A stretch of 36,913 nt of DNA from contig NW_003546393.1 in assembly GCF_000090795.2 (NCBI RefSeq), positions 1 through 36,913 of the forward strand, given 5' to 3'. The notes under the pieces are model-generated. The model had not been told where the DNA came from. It did no database searches and saw nothing but the letters and a program-made list of their open reading frames with translations. The position numbers and the translations under genes were made by a program. Origin of the DNA: Amphimedon queenslandica (lineage: Eukaryota; Porifera; Demospongiae; Haplosclerida; Niphatidae). Within the stretch, counting starts at the first letter, position 1, and the number at the start of each line of letters is the position of its first letter. This document shows, one piece after another, positions 1 to 11,539 of this stretch.

Positions 1-1442
1 TGCCTAGTAGTCCAATAGCCCAAACTTAAAGTTTTGCTTTCATTATCAAGAAAAATGTGATAACACAAGTACGCAAATTTTTTAGCTTGCTATTGTGAGT
101 CTTTTGCCTGAAGTTGCACGCTTCGAATAATGAACCCTAAGGATCTCAATATTTAAATAAGTGGCACTGCATTACTAGGCATGAGAATAAAGCTGCATTT
201 AAACTACTAGTGACGTGACATTTAGCCACACCCACTGAGAGTTATTAACAAAAAATGAGCAATTTTGAAGGCTCATATCTTAGTGAAAAAATTTTTTTAC
301 ACAGTGGGAGTTGGAATACATCATAATTATGGTCAGGCAATCCCATTAAGCCAAGAAAAGAAATTCACAAAAATACACGGGACTTGGATGGACTCTAGGA
401 AAGCCAAGTTCTATGAGTGCCAATAAAATTGCTCTGCCTGCTGTACTGTGTCCCTAACCAAAAAGGAGCTTTTGCAGCAAGATTTCAACCTTATAAAACA
501 GATTATTATTGAACTGGTTTATACCTTCCTGTTTGTGAGTTCTATTCAAGTTAATTAATAATTATTTGTCAATATATTGATTTTTTAATTTCTGCTAGTA
601 TATAAATGATGTCATACCGTTTGTAAAGTAATATGTCTGACTTAGCGGAGACACCTCTTTGATTTTACTACCAGCACTGGTTAATCACTCCATATATGTG
701 TAACAAAATTTATTATCCCTGCTTATTTTCTCAAACTTAACAGTAATGATGACTTCTTGATAGTTACAATCATAAATGGAGATAATCAAATGGGATTAAT
801 AACAAAAATATAGAGATAATACTAATTCTGGTGAAATCTGCCATGCATTGTCACTAAAACATCCATCATTTGTTTCAACTTTCTACATTTGTTATATTGT
901 GTGAGTAGGGTTAATTTACTAAGACAAACTGATGACTTTGCATATGTCTGCTTAGAATTAAATTATAGTGCTGGAGCAGGGTCGAAGCCATATATTCTTC
1001 AGACCAGAAGAAGAAACAGTACATTATTCTGTGACATGTCATTCTTTTTGCAACCTAGTAATCATAGAGTGGAAAGCCACATTATCTTCATCTTGTACAT
1101 TAGATCTCAATGTAAAAAGACTCAAAAAGAAATCTACAATTAAAACAGGAATTCAAATTTTCATGTAGTAATGTACTAAATTGAACAAAATACAACATGC
1201 CATAAGCTCACATTGTCAATGCATGATGAAGTATTAGGCATAATCATTATAATAATTCTATGCTAGTTGCACATGATTACCAGCTGTTAATGACACCAAA
1301 GCAACAAGAAAAAATGACTTTGTTCTATTATTCTGCCTTGACATCAACATTCGAGCATTAAGAAACTAAAGTCCTTCTTTCAGTTGATCTGATTTAGCTT
1401 CAGATTTAAAAATGCATAGGTAAAAAATCAGGTCTGCTTCAT
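1..1442. other. Non-coding, AT-rich stretch
   Basis: I recognise no gene here; open frames are short (under 90 codons) and compositionally biased. About 238-345 is a diverged copy of one arm of the foldback repeat at 30184-30575: both share the string ATTAACAAAAAATGAGC, then an AAGGCTCATATCT block and a GGGAGTTGGAA block. Confidence 0.6.
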
Positions 1443-1497
1443 TAAGCCACTTTCTCACATGACACTAAGTTTCATGTGAGAAAGAGGCTTAGTGTCA
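1443..1497. repeat. Two overlapping inverted repeats (alternative hairpins)
   Basis: Arms 1443-1461 and 1473-1491 pair over 19 bp with one mismatch around an 11-nt loop. A second inverted repeat uses TGACACTAAG in the first loop region and CTTAGTGTCA at the end, so the two stems compete for the same bases. It may be a small RNA precursor, a foldback relic, or chance in repeat-derived DNA. Confidence 0.6.
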
Positions 1498-1769
1498 CCA
1501 GAATCAAGAATCAGTTCAATGCATTGTTTCCACAATCATCATTTTAATTTCTGATAATATGAAGTAATCCATCAATTACAGTGCAATATTGCTTTAAAAT
1601 ACCTGTTCTACATGAACATAAAACGAAGAACATATTGTACATTTTAAGTCGCAAATTATATCTAGTGGGTCATTCACAAATATTCATAACTACAAGTAGC
1701 AATGAAAGGAAATAAATATCAAAATAAATCATCCCACTGTCACACAGTCTCTATTTTAGAAACAAGAGT

Positions 1770-2090
1770 ATTAAAATAAATATATCCTAAGATTGTTTTC
1801 ACCATATTTAATGCGCAGTTGGCATCACCAAGATATATAATAATTCTCTCTTCTGAAAGTGTTTGCTTTATCTTTCTAATGGAAAGCTTAAGACTTTGTC
1901 TCATTTTGAAGCTCCCTTTTCTTTGCTATCAACAAACCTATTTAGGTTAAGGTGCAACACTACACGTGCATATTGTTACTAAGGCTTTTTTTAATTTCTT
2001 TTCTTTCATACAAAAGTGTAAAGAAAATGTAAGTGTCAAATACAGATAAATTGCACGTGGGTAAAAACAATCTTAAGAAACATAAAACAC
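1770..2090. repeat. Diverged direct repeat, copy 1
   Basis: Resembles 3310-3640 in the same orientation. Shared landmarks in order are a TTGTTTCACCA-like string, a GAAAG ... GAAAGCT block, ACTAAGGCTT-like, TGTAAAGAA-AAATGTAAGTGT and a GCAC-TGGGT-AAA-CAAT block. Many indels imply an old duplication or two copies of one dispersed repeat. Confidence 0.45.
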
Positions 2091-3309
2091 AATGAATATA
2101 GTTTTTAGTACTGACCTTTTGTCTTACTATCAAATTTGAAACATTCTACCTCAAAATAGCATGTCCATATTCTTCAAATTGTTTTTTTTATTACTTCTTC
2201 TTTCACCATCAAATGTTACCTATGGAGATAAACATAACTGTAATCATGCAGGACTGTCATCCAGATGTTGCAAAAATTTCATTCCAACCATCAAAATATT
2301 TTCCCTTGTAACAAGAATCTCAGCTCCATCATTCTTAAAACAAGGAAAGTCATTCATCAAACTCTTCGAAGACAGTAATGATTAGATGATACATTGTGTA
2401 GTGTCTAATTTTTCAACAAGTTTATCTTCATTACTATTGTAACTAAAGTTGTGGAACAAAAGTAAAACATTAACTTCATGTTTAATAGGACCTTGCAGCT
2501 TTCTAAGTGATCCTTCAAGACTGTCATGGGCATTGACTTGTAACACTCCTCTTGAATTTGCAGTAGAGTATAGTTGTGAAACAAAAATAAATTAATATCA
2601 ATAATATGTTTATTGTTTGAAGCTTAGGTATGAATGTCTTTCTGTAGTAGACTAATGTAGCATTTGAATTTTCCTAGGTATAGACTTTCGTCTACTAGGA
2701 CTAGTAGTAACATTAGTTGGAAGAACACTCAGATTCTACATACTTTGGAGGAATTGGCCTCAATGTAGAAATTTAAAACCTTCACCATTAACTAATGGTG
2801 GAAAAGCCTCCAGAACTTTTCAAGCATTTCCCATTGAATTATTTGAGAATTCGTGATTATATCTTTTGGCCTTAGAACTATTTGTGTCAAAGACATTTTT
2901 TGGATGGGTGATGTAGGAGCACAAGTTGAATTACATATTGGAAGGCAAAGTAATCTTATGGACAATGGCTTCATAGTAGGTTTAATGTTGACTCTTGATA
3001 CACTGAACAATCCTATGGGCTGTATTGCCTCTCAGCAAACATTGCCAATATGATCCATATGTAAGGAGAAGCGATCATGTCAAAATATCGTAGTACGTGA
3101 GTCTGTTAACGAAGAAATTAAATGATATTCAAATATCTTTGTTTTCAAGCCAACCACATCAAGAAACAAATAATATTTTACGAATCATAGACACAGTCAC
3201 TCATACTAAGAAAAATGTTTTGCATTCTTGCTTTAGTTTTACTTTCATACCTACAATTTAAGCAATTTTGATCTTTTCCGCTGATGTGAGTGTAAATGAA
3301 CAAGTGTAA
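2091..3309. other. Non-coding stretch, no recognisable gene
   Basis: Contains a plus-strand open frame (2161-2385) with a hydrophobic start and another at 2853-3053, but neither resembles a family I know and neither has clear splice or start context. A stop-free frame near 2690-2850 is also unrecognised. I see nothing else supportable. Confidence 0.5.
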
Positions 3310-3640
3310 CAGTATAAAAATATTTCTATAATTGTTTCACCACCTTGTAAGTACAGCTGGACTCTTATTGAAACTGATGAAGGTTCTCTCTACCTTCTAA
3401 TGCTTCCACAAAAGACTTTAGAAAGTATTTTTATGTTCTTTCCCTGTTAGAAAGCTCAAAACATTGTCCCATGTTTAAACCACCATATTGTTTTCCGTGA
3501 CCACACCCACTTACATAGCGTGGGCGGGTAGCTGCTAAGGCTTGTTATTTCTCCAAAACAACATGTAAAGAAGAAATGTAAGTGTTGACATACAAATATA
3601 TTTATCGCACTTGGGTGAAATCAATTATGGGACGACCTGG
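3310..3640. repeat. Diverged direct repeat, copy 2
   Basis: Partner of 1770-2090 in the same orientation. It ends next to a compact palindrome at 3632-3660 with arms ACGACCTGGG and CCCAGGTCGT and a 9-nt loop. Confidence 0.45.
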
Positions 3641-3660
3641 GAACTAGGCCCCCAGGTCGT

Positions 3661-4648
3661 AAAATCCATCTATGTTAAAACGAAATGCATTATAAAATTC
3701 ATTAAATTAGCAAAGGTCTTAGGCCTTACCCTTTGTTGCCATAGAGTTTTCCAACTCCCATCCATCATTTGTTACCAATGTATACGATTCCCCCTTCTTC
3801 TTTCATATCTCCTCTGTGATCTACTCCACTGTTGCTGTTGATTCATGCACTTCAATATATGCTTAGTGCAACGAATAAAGGTTGGCTTGCTTGTCTTTGT
3901 GTTTCAATGTACAGTAGCTTCTCCTAGCTTGACATGGCATGTAATGGGTGATGAAGAAGCCCTTTTTCCTAGCCCAGCGACCACAGATTTAAATTGCAGG
4001 TGAGCTAATGATGTTGAATGCAGCTTTAGTGCTGTGCTACTGGTATTAGGGGTACTAGTCAAAGTATTTGTTGAACTATTCGTATCTGGAGGTGCGGACC
4101 TAACTGGGTCATTCTACCATAAGAGTCTGTGTTGTTCTCAAACCAACAAATTTTCCTTCATTTGTTTGGTAATATGCTGTATTGCTCATCTCATCTCTTA
4201 ACCACACACCTTCTGGATCGACATGAAAGACTTCTCGTAAATATGATGTCGTTACTTGATTCAAGAACAATTCTGTCCTCCTCTCATCATCTCACAATAA
4301 GGGTATTTCTGTTAAGAAGAATGTGAAGTGTCTAATGGTGGAGGAGAGTCCAGAGTAGTCATTTCAGTATGGATGCCAACGAGCTATAGTTCTTCCAAAC
4401 CGAGCAACTACACTACTTGAATAAACAAGAATGGAATCACGTGACTAAATTATTAACTGTGCATGTGCATTACAAAATCATTTGTAAGATTGGTAGCAAC
4501 AGCTTGTTAGTGCCATCTGTTATCAATTATAAAGATTATATAGATGGTTATTCAAAGCAGTAGCGGCAATGCTGCCATAGTAGAACAAAGAAATTCATTA
4601 TAGGTTATAAGTCTTGTTTATTAATTTAATATATGTAATTATACATAA
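3661..4648. other. Non-coding stretch left of the DNA transposon
   Basis: Only short open frames of biased composition. No family recognised and no repeat structure seen apart from general AT richness. Confidence 0.5.
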
Positions 4649-4684
4649 GTGACCCGATTTGAAAAAATCAGGCTATCTGCGGGA
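4649..4684 (+). repeat. Left terminal inverted repeat
   Basis: Begins GTGACCCGAT and ends CTATCTGCGGGA. Mismatches to the right TIR are at positions 7, 11, 15, 18 and 20; the inner 16 bases are identical. Confidence 0.9.
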
Positions 4685-5239
4685 CTTTGGTAAAATCAGT
4701 TTTTGGTACTTACAGATAGAAAAAAAATTTCCTTTCCAATGACATCCCATTTATGACAATGCGCAATAAAACTTTGCAGTTAGGGATGCTGTTTGGATGA
4801 TGACTCTGGAACACAAGTACAGAGAAAAAGGCATTTTAATTTATTTTCAATGTTTCCGTGTCACGCCCGTTCATGTAGTAAATGTGATTACACCCACCAC
4901 ATAAACCACACCCACATCAATTAATAAACGGGTAAAGAAGAAAGAAGCACTTGGCAGCATTTTAACTTACTTTTCTTGCTTTTTGGACATCTTAAGAGTG
5001 ATCTAAAGCCCAGCCATGCATTGAGACTTCAAAAACAAGTAAGTTTCTTCATTACAAAAGTTGTAGAGTTATTGCTATGTGTTCTAGTGCCAATAAAGTC
5101 CTTTCTGTGAACTGTAATAACATCATCTGGGTCATACACTTCATTTACATCCAGACATCACTTCTGCTTGAGTGTACAGGTAGTATTTTTATTTAGATTT
5201 TATTTGGAACTATAAATAAGGGATCTACATTTAACATTA

Positions 5240-6311
5240 AAATAATTAATAGTTTTGACACTTGCTGATGAATCCTACAGAAGATTATTGTTATTCTTAT
5301 GATTCATTATGTTACTTTCCTTACTGTTGGATGAGGTGCTCCTCCTCTTCCTCCTTGTCCTAACCCTCTACCTCCTTGGCCCCCTTCCTTCCCTCTTCCA
5401 CGCTTTCCACCTTTACCCCACCCTCCTCTGTGTTGCCTTCGCTTCTTCTAAGCAAAAAAAAATTATAGTGATTACTCATTTCAATAATGCTCCTTTGATA
5501 CTTTAAATGTCTTTCCCTTGTCTCTCTCTGTCCCTGTCCCAGTCTTTTCTCCTGTCCCAGTCTTTTCTCCTGTCCCTGTCTCTTAGCTTGTCTCAGTCTC
5601 CTCCCCTGTCTCTGTTTCTTCTCTCGTCTCCTCACTACTCCCCCTCCTCTCCCTCCAGCCTTCTTCAATGAGTTCCAACTGCCCTAATTACAATGGCATA
5701 AAGCCTTTAATTTACTCTTAAAATTATGTTTACTTCGGAGACCTGGCCTGAACTGTTCCAAGTCTTTAGTTAAGAAATGTGAATTCAAAGTACAAGTAAT
5801 TCAACTATTGTTTAATTACCTAAGGGCCGTCCTTCTTTCTTCTTGCCTCTTTGTTTTAAATAGAACTAATTAAAATGGAATGCAAAATTACTTTTTAGTT
5901 TCATAGTCCTTCTCATAGCTGCTTCACAACAAAAATTGTCACACAATCACACATATAAAAAAACTTACTTAAGCCATTTGATTCAATTAAAAACAAAGTC
6001 ATGTATAGTTGTATGTTTCACCTTTTCATCTTACCATTCACCTATCGACTATCTCCACTCTCCTCTTTGTCTCTGTCCCCTTTCTCCTCTGTTTCCTTTC
6101 TTCTCTTTCACCCTTACTTCATCTTTTTCTGCTATAAATACAGTTATTTATTGCTTTTAATGTACAACACAAACATAAATGTACAAACAACTTACTAAGT
6201 TCATCTACCAAAAACAAAAGGCATTATAGTTATCACCATAGGGTTACATATTTCCAACTTACCATCAGATGGATGGACCTGAATGACGACATCCTCTATT
6301 GGGGCAGCCAT
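5240..6311 (-). pseudogene. Second gene of the transposon: small RGG-rich protein, probably decayed
   Basis: Exon 1 (6311-6263) starts ATG, reads MAAPIEDVVIQVHPSD and ends exactly at a GTAAGT donor. A clear later exon (5447-5325) has an acceptor ending TTCTTAG and a GTAAGG donor, is exactly 41 codons, and reads as an arginine/glycine-rich box (blocks GGWGKGGKRGRGKEGG and GGRGLGQGGRGGAP). Between them are charged low-complexity segments (about 6131-6050 and 5683-5502) whose frame I cannot settle; one frame has a stop. A last exon may begin after the acceptor near 5277. RGG boxes are known to bind RNA or nucleic acid; a role as an accessory nucleic-acid-binding protein of the transposon is inference. 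I do not recognise the protein as a whole. Confidence 0.5.
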
Positions 6312-6610
6312 TACTTTTTGATACAGTTTCAGGTGTCTTATTTTATATCCTAAAGGTCACAGGTGACACTTGGTGTTCTTTGATTGGCTGTGAATGACGC
6401 AATAACTTCTATTTTGGTATTCTCCTCCAACACATTTTTATTATCAGTCGTCTCACCTGTACAGATAAACACATCACCTGCATGATAACTTTGTGACTAA
6501 CTGTCTCTTGGGCCTTCTCTTTTCAGTTAGTAAGTTTTAAACAAAGTGAGTGTTTGTGTTTATGTTGACTCTCATGCACATACTAGTTCCACACCTTTGT
6601 TTTCAAAAAA

Positions 6611-6835
6611 GGGGATCCATAATCTGTATGTCTTAGTGTTACAAACGAGTTTCTCTCCTTTAGGGGCATCAATAGTTTGAATATTTGCCATTCAAACTAG
6701 TTCCACTCCTGTTTAAGGGGATCAATAGTTTGAATGTTTGGCATTCATACTAGCTCCTCTCCTGTTTCAGGGGATCAATAGTCTGTTTGTTGTAGACAAA
6801 CTAGTTCCTCTCCTGTTGAAAGGGGATCAATAGTA
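6611..6835. repeat. 53-bp tandem repeats with internal hairpins
   Basis: Units start with GGGGATC-like strings at 6611, 6663, 6717, 6770 and 6822 (periods 52-54). Each middle unit carries a short inverted repeat whose stem sequence differs between units: GTTTGAAT/ATTCAAAC in one, TGTTTGT/ACAAAC in another. The block lies just past the stop of the transposase-like gene, inside the element. Confidence 0.8.
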
Positions 6836-6864
6836 AGTGCATTACACAAACTCATTTCTGTTAT

Positions 6865-9465
6865 TCATTTACTGATTACATGGACAAGTTCTCTATTATG
6901 ACCAAATTGACCACAATTACCACATTTTCTTGGTGTTGCAGGTGGTTCTAGAGATTGCCTTGGAGAATGTGGTAGTTTGATTCCCATTGCGAGGTCTGGT
7001 GGATCATGTACACCTCGAGTTGATTGTCGAGATAATCCTGTTAGTTGAGGTGCAACAGGAAGTGGGCGGGTTACATCTTTCCATTCGTATCTGCAAAATG
7101 GTCTTATCTTTTTGTAAAGGTACCATTTCCTATCAGTTGACATACCCTTTGGTCGTAATATATTAGGTAGTTCATCTTCCATTATTTGAGCGTCCTCCTT
7201 CAGCAAATTGAATTGTGTGACTGGGCCATCTACAGCTTGTCTGGCTGCAACTACACCAGGTGAGGTCGCATTTACAACAAAGTGTTGAAAGCCTTTGATG
7301 CCTTTTATTTTCTTGAATAATGTAGCAAAGTAACTACACCAGTCAAGTGTTTCTACAACGAGTTCACCATTGCTACTTCCTACTGGTTGGGCTTTGTTCA
7401 CGGGAGATGATAGTTCTACATCTTCAACGAAGTCATCCAATGAGTCCACCTCTGCTTTACGGAATTTTTGCTTTAATAGTCCGAAGCACCAGTCAGGAGA
7501 AAATTTTGTGTGTCCAACTGGCAGAAAAGATATTGAAATGGACGCATTGAGTCCTGTCATGACTCTCTATAAGAGGTACTAAAATAAAGAATTACATTTA
7601 AAATGTTCATTATTGTGCATGTAATATACTTACTTGAATAACTGTATTATTTTTATTTTGCCCTGTGCAGTTGTCAGCATTGAAATGGATACTGACTGAG
7701 TTGAGGCCATGATTCTTCAAATAAAAATGTACCATGCTTATGACAGGATTTGCCCCTTAACCAGTGTCGAATGATTCATCGATCAAGAAATTAACCTGCT
7801 GAGGGATAGCTTCACATCACACACCAAATATGCCACATTTTCTGGGAGTAAGAAAATAAATTGGACCTGCTTGTAGTAGACTTAAAGGATAGTGAACCTT
7901 TTATAAAAGTAAGTAAGCAAGATACACTTTAATAATTATCATAAAAGGTTACCTGTTGAGCAAGCCATAATGTGCTACAACACTTAACATAGCAAGTGGC
8001 CTTGTTAGTGGGGGATTGTAATTGTTTGCTGCATCAGTATACAACCCTTTTAACAATAATTGTGCCTCATATAATACATCTTTATAGTACTCCCTTTCCT
8101 ATTTAACAAGACTTCTGTGATCTAGTCCCTTTTGCATTGCTCTAAATATAATACTTGTGTTATTACAATACTGACTTACCTCAGTTATCCTTTCATCTGA
8201 TTGCATGTTAGCACTTCTCATAATCAGTCAACTTATCTCTTTACAAGTGGCACACACATCAGACGTAGGCTTAATTTTTTCAATATAAGGCAGGTAGCAT
8301 CGCCACAACATGTTAAATGTTGTTTCAGTACATGCTTTGACACGAAGCCCTTCACATGATTCCGTATACACTAAGTATACCTGCCTTTTAGATGTACTGC
8401 ATGGTAAGAACTTCTTATTCTCGTAACTTTTTATTCCAGGTATTCTTCCAGGAAGACTGATTCCATGGGCTTCAGCGTAATTTCTGATGAAAGCAACAAC
8501 CCAGAGAATATCATCATAAGTCAAAGCATGGTTTGGTGTCTTTCTAGCATTTCTGTGAACTCCAATAAAGTTAAGTACATAACATTTAATATTTAAGTCT
8601 TATATTTTGGTATTAATCCATTCATTCTGTAGTTTTTCATGATTTCCTCAAACCTGCTTTTGCCACATGCATGTAGCTTCAGAAATGTTACTCTACATAT
8701 CTAATTAAAATGCATAATTAATTTTGTGTTGTGTCACTCATAGTTACAAACTTTACGACCTTGATGAATGAACGTAAAAAATTGCTTCTTTTTGTCTCCT
8801 GTGGTTGCCAGTTGACAATCGCCCCATGGTAGATGTTGCTGCCATTTGACTCATAATAGCATTTTCTTGAACAGGCTTTGCCATGGCTTGTATGTCACAT
8901 CTAAATGTTTTTATGTAAGAGTGACTGAACAGTGCATAGCAATTATCTGAGCAACCACATACATGTGCAGAGAACTTTGATAATTCCTTTTCCTCCTGTA
9001 GGTCTTCCTTCCTCATGTCATCACAAGAGTGAGTAGTTAAAGTAGCTAGAGCATCAGGCGTTGCTAATTCTAAATCAAGATCTGATACTTGTAGCTCCAC
9101 AGCCACCTCAAGATCAAACAGTGGTGGATTAATATCTTCATCACAATCTTTTGTCACTTTGTCTTCTTTCCCTTCCTCTAGCTCTTCTTCCATATCTTCT
9201 ACTGCTTCATAATCTGTCTCTATCAATTAACAAATACACTGTATAACTATGTTTAATATTAATAATGTTGTGCATTTATACAGGTGATGGAATGTCATTG
9301 TTGTGATAGCTAACCGCTATTCACAGTTAGTATGTAAACAGTGTTATGAATAAGCTTACCACTAATTTCATCACAAAAGTAGTCCCCAAGAACTGAAGCA
9401 ACGTAGTCACTGTCTCGAGGACCTATTTCATTTAACAAGCGAGCAATGTCTCTTTCTGTAGCCAT
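6865..9465 (-). pseudogene. Transposase-like protein of the DNCxGQNKNN family, decayed
   Basis: Reading exons on the minus strand gives 9465-9360 (start MATERDIARLLNEIGP), 9219-about 8753, 8700-about 8598, 8552-8181, 8141-7953, 7897-7634 and 7578-6865, most with GT/AG ends and matching phase. Landmarks in order are an acidic N-terminal region; a CGCSDNC cysteine motif; FLKLHACGKSRFEEI; the segment GISLPGRIPG; TSDVCATC; TPRKCGIFGV; IHFNADNCTGQNKNN; and a C-terminal zinc-knuckle start CGNCGQFGHN. This matches a family I remember as repeated in sponge and cnidarian genomes (possibly the DUF7869 type), with the DNC motif plausibly part of an RNase H-fold nuclease; the function is inference. At least five in-frame stops occur, for example at 8230-8228, before REYYKD, inside GV*CEAIP, inside DTG*GAN and inside YLL*RVM. 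The last cysteine of the knuckle is missing. It is therefore a pseudogene. Confidence 0.8.
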
Positions 9466-9767
9466 AGTTTTTAAAGTAGTCTTTCGTCTTTGTTATACTT
9501 TAAATAGTTGCTATAGAGACTCCATGGTTACCTTTGACACATTAAAGCCCTCCGTTTTTATTCCGTGGTCGCTCCGTGTAACATTCTCCATGCACAATCA
9601 AGGTAAAAATGTCATAGGGCTTAGAACTCGGCAAAGAAGGCTTCGCTACCCCTGATTTTGGTATCAAATGAAAGGATTTTGTTTAAATAACATGTTTCTG
9701 TGATAAAATGAATTTCGCCCAGGTAAAGATTTTTCGTGATTATGAGCCCATAGCTCAAAATGATAAT

Positions 9768-9803
9768 TCCCGCAGATAGCCTGGTGTTCTCATATCAGGT
9801 CAC
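9768..9803 (-). repeat. Right terminal inverted repeat
   Basis: Reverse complement begins GTGACCTGAT and ends CTATCTGCGGGA, mirroring 4649-4684. Confidence 0.9.
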
Positions 9804-10740
9804 AATATATATTTATATTACATCAAAACTCTTGTCTTTTCAATGAAAAAATAGACCTTGTTGAAATAGATGAAAGTCATTGTTCACATCTGTGTATCAG
9901 AAAATACCAAAGTCTGAATACCTTTGTTTAAAAAAATGCTCTCCTTCGACCAGTCAGTTTGCCCTTGAAACAGATCAATGCCAAATGCACTAAAATGGGT
10001 TATGTGAGAACCAAGAGACTCCATTCCACGCACTGGAAAAACAGAATGATATAATAATACTGCAACCATCTCATGACTTCTTTAGGAGCACCATTTCTGA
10101 ACACTTAAACTGTAAAATATATGAAGCACATACTTTGATAAATTTTTCTCACTTACCCTGTAATGTATGTTGATTCCATGAATCTAATGCTCTAATGCTC
10201 AATTATTAGTGACACGAATAGCAAGCCATGACACAGTACTTCATAGCATCACCCATAGAAAATAATGCTGTTTCCTCCAAATCTATGAGACATGCTTTAG
10301 TTGGACAGTTCACCCTACTATTAATCTCAACCCAAATTGTCTCTACTGGATGATTCTAATGTGATACTAAAACAAATGATGTAAATGCAATATTACGTGT
10401 ATAGGTGGGTTTTAATTTTATTCAACACTATCTTATTTGGTTGTACCTGGCATGAAGCAGGTTGCCATTGAAAAATATTGAGTATAATATGTAAATCCAA
10501 AGTGGTTAGATTACTTAAAACTTACCAAACTTTATCATTAACATTATGATTATGTAAGTAATTCATTGTTACCATATGTTACTTGTGCGCTCCCTTTCCT
10601 ATAATTATCGTAAATGTTATTACAATTATTATTGTAAATAATAATTATTATTTTGAATAATTCTTATTATTATGAATAATTCTTATCATTGTGAATAATT
10701 CTTATTATTGTGAATAATTATTAATTATGATACAACATGG
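9804..10740. other. Mostly non-coding; one possible minus-strand exon
   Basis: A minus-strand frame within 10069-9884 reads MESLGSHITHFSAFGIDLFQ and ends before a GTATTC donor; an AG acceptor precedes it. It looks coding-like but I do not recognise it. The rest is AT-rich without visible genes. Confidence 0.3.
10610..10735. repeat. AT-rich tandem repeat, about 19-bp unit
   Basis: Several degenerate copies of GAATAATTCTTATTATTAT run in tandem, bordered by ATTATTATT-type simple sequence. Confidence 0.7.
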
Positions 10741-11450
10741 ACCATTGGAGCCCACGTGAGTCAATCACCTGCGTCAGTAATAGCACATGGAATCTCACGG
10801 TTACAATTAATGAGTTCCTCTAGCTACTTGACTCGCTCTGCATTGGCTCCTGCCTTAGTCCCTGGTACAGCCTTAGATAGCGAAAGACAGAAGATTGAGA
10901 AGAATGATGGTTACTTTGAAAAGAAGTGAACGAAGTTTGGAACTACATGTATCACAAGTCACTAGGGAGAATCTTGGCTGCCGATTTCTAGTCGAACCAG
11001 ATGAGGCCTCACTCAAGGATGAACTAGATGGATCTGCTATTTCCTAACACAAATGGCCAGTTTGAAGGTCTATAAGAGTACCAGAAGCTCATTGTTAATG
11101 TTGCGCCCTGTTGTATCAGTCCTTGATACCAACTACAGACTGTATCCAGTACTAGCATGCCCATTTCAACATCTTCCAATATTCCTGCATCACCACAAAT
11201 TTCGCTCTTTGTGTTTAACTTTTTTTCAAGAAGCCTATTTCCTACCGTTGCTATTACGCTCCTGAATGCTTACTATTTCAATATTGATGAAAAAAAGGCA
11301 TCACAAAGTTTTGTATTAGCAGCAGTTAGAAAGATTGGGGGTGAATCTTGTTATTGTGACTGTTTACAGATTGAAAATTTTGAAGAAACTATGGGTAGAT
11401 TTACTATATACATGCATACATACATGGACCTATTCAATTAGTCACAAGCA
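10740..11450 (+). pseudogene. Possible decayed exons of a plus-strand gene, unrecognised
   Basis: Plus-strand frames with protein-like composition occur at about 10750-10928 (Ser/Ala-rich, with SSYLTRSALAPALVPGTA) and within 11157-11441 (FPTVAITLLNAYYFNIDEKK followed by VRKIGGESCYCDC). They are broken by stops and frame changes. They lie upstream of, and on the same strand as, the RING-like segments, so they may be 5' parts of that gene. The link is inference from order and strand only. Confidence 0.25.
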
Positions 11451-11539
11451 AACTGCCCATGGTACATAAAGATGACTTTTATATTGAATGCTATAGGTTT
11501 CAATTTTTGGAAAGCACCAAGGCGTGACACTTTTGCTGT

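Larger units (their letters stand above)
4649..9803 (-). mobile_element. DNA transposon relic with 36-bp TIRs, two genes
   Basis: The first 36 bases (4649-4684, beginning GTGACC and ending GGCTATCTGCGGGA) match the reverse complement of 9768-9803 at 31 of 36 positions, so this is a complete element of about 5.15 kb with terminal inverted repeats. Both interior genes are on the minus strand: a transposase-like pseudogene (9465-6865) and, downstream, a small RGG-rich gene (6311-about 5240). A block of 53-bp tandem repeats overlaps and precedes the gene boundary. I could not define a convincing target-site duplication; the immediate flanks are AT-rich. Decay of the main gene means this copy is not autonomous. 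The superfamily is not assigned from sequence. Confidence 0.85.

Noticed and set aside
2161-2385. Open frame with a signal-peptide-like hydrophobic start
   Set aside because: Only 74 codons, no splice or homology support, and the hydrophobic run comes from T-rich DNA.
5309-6198. Plus-strand frames in the CT-rich region
   Set aside because: They are antisense to the better supported minus-strand RGG exon and are simple-sequence artefacts.
6611-6835. CRISPR-like direct repeats
   Set aside because: Units are contiguous with no unique spacers, and the context is eukaryotic.
7347-7582. Plus-strand frames opposite the transposase-like last exon
   Set aside because: The minus strand carries recognisable family motifs; these are shadows.
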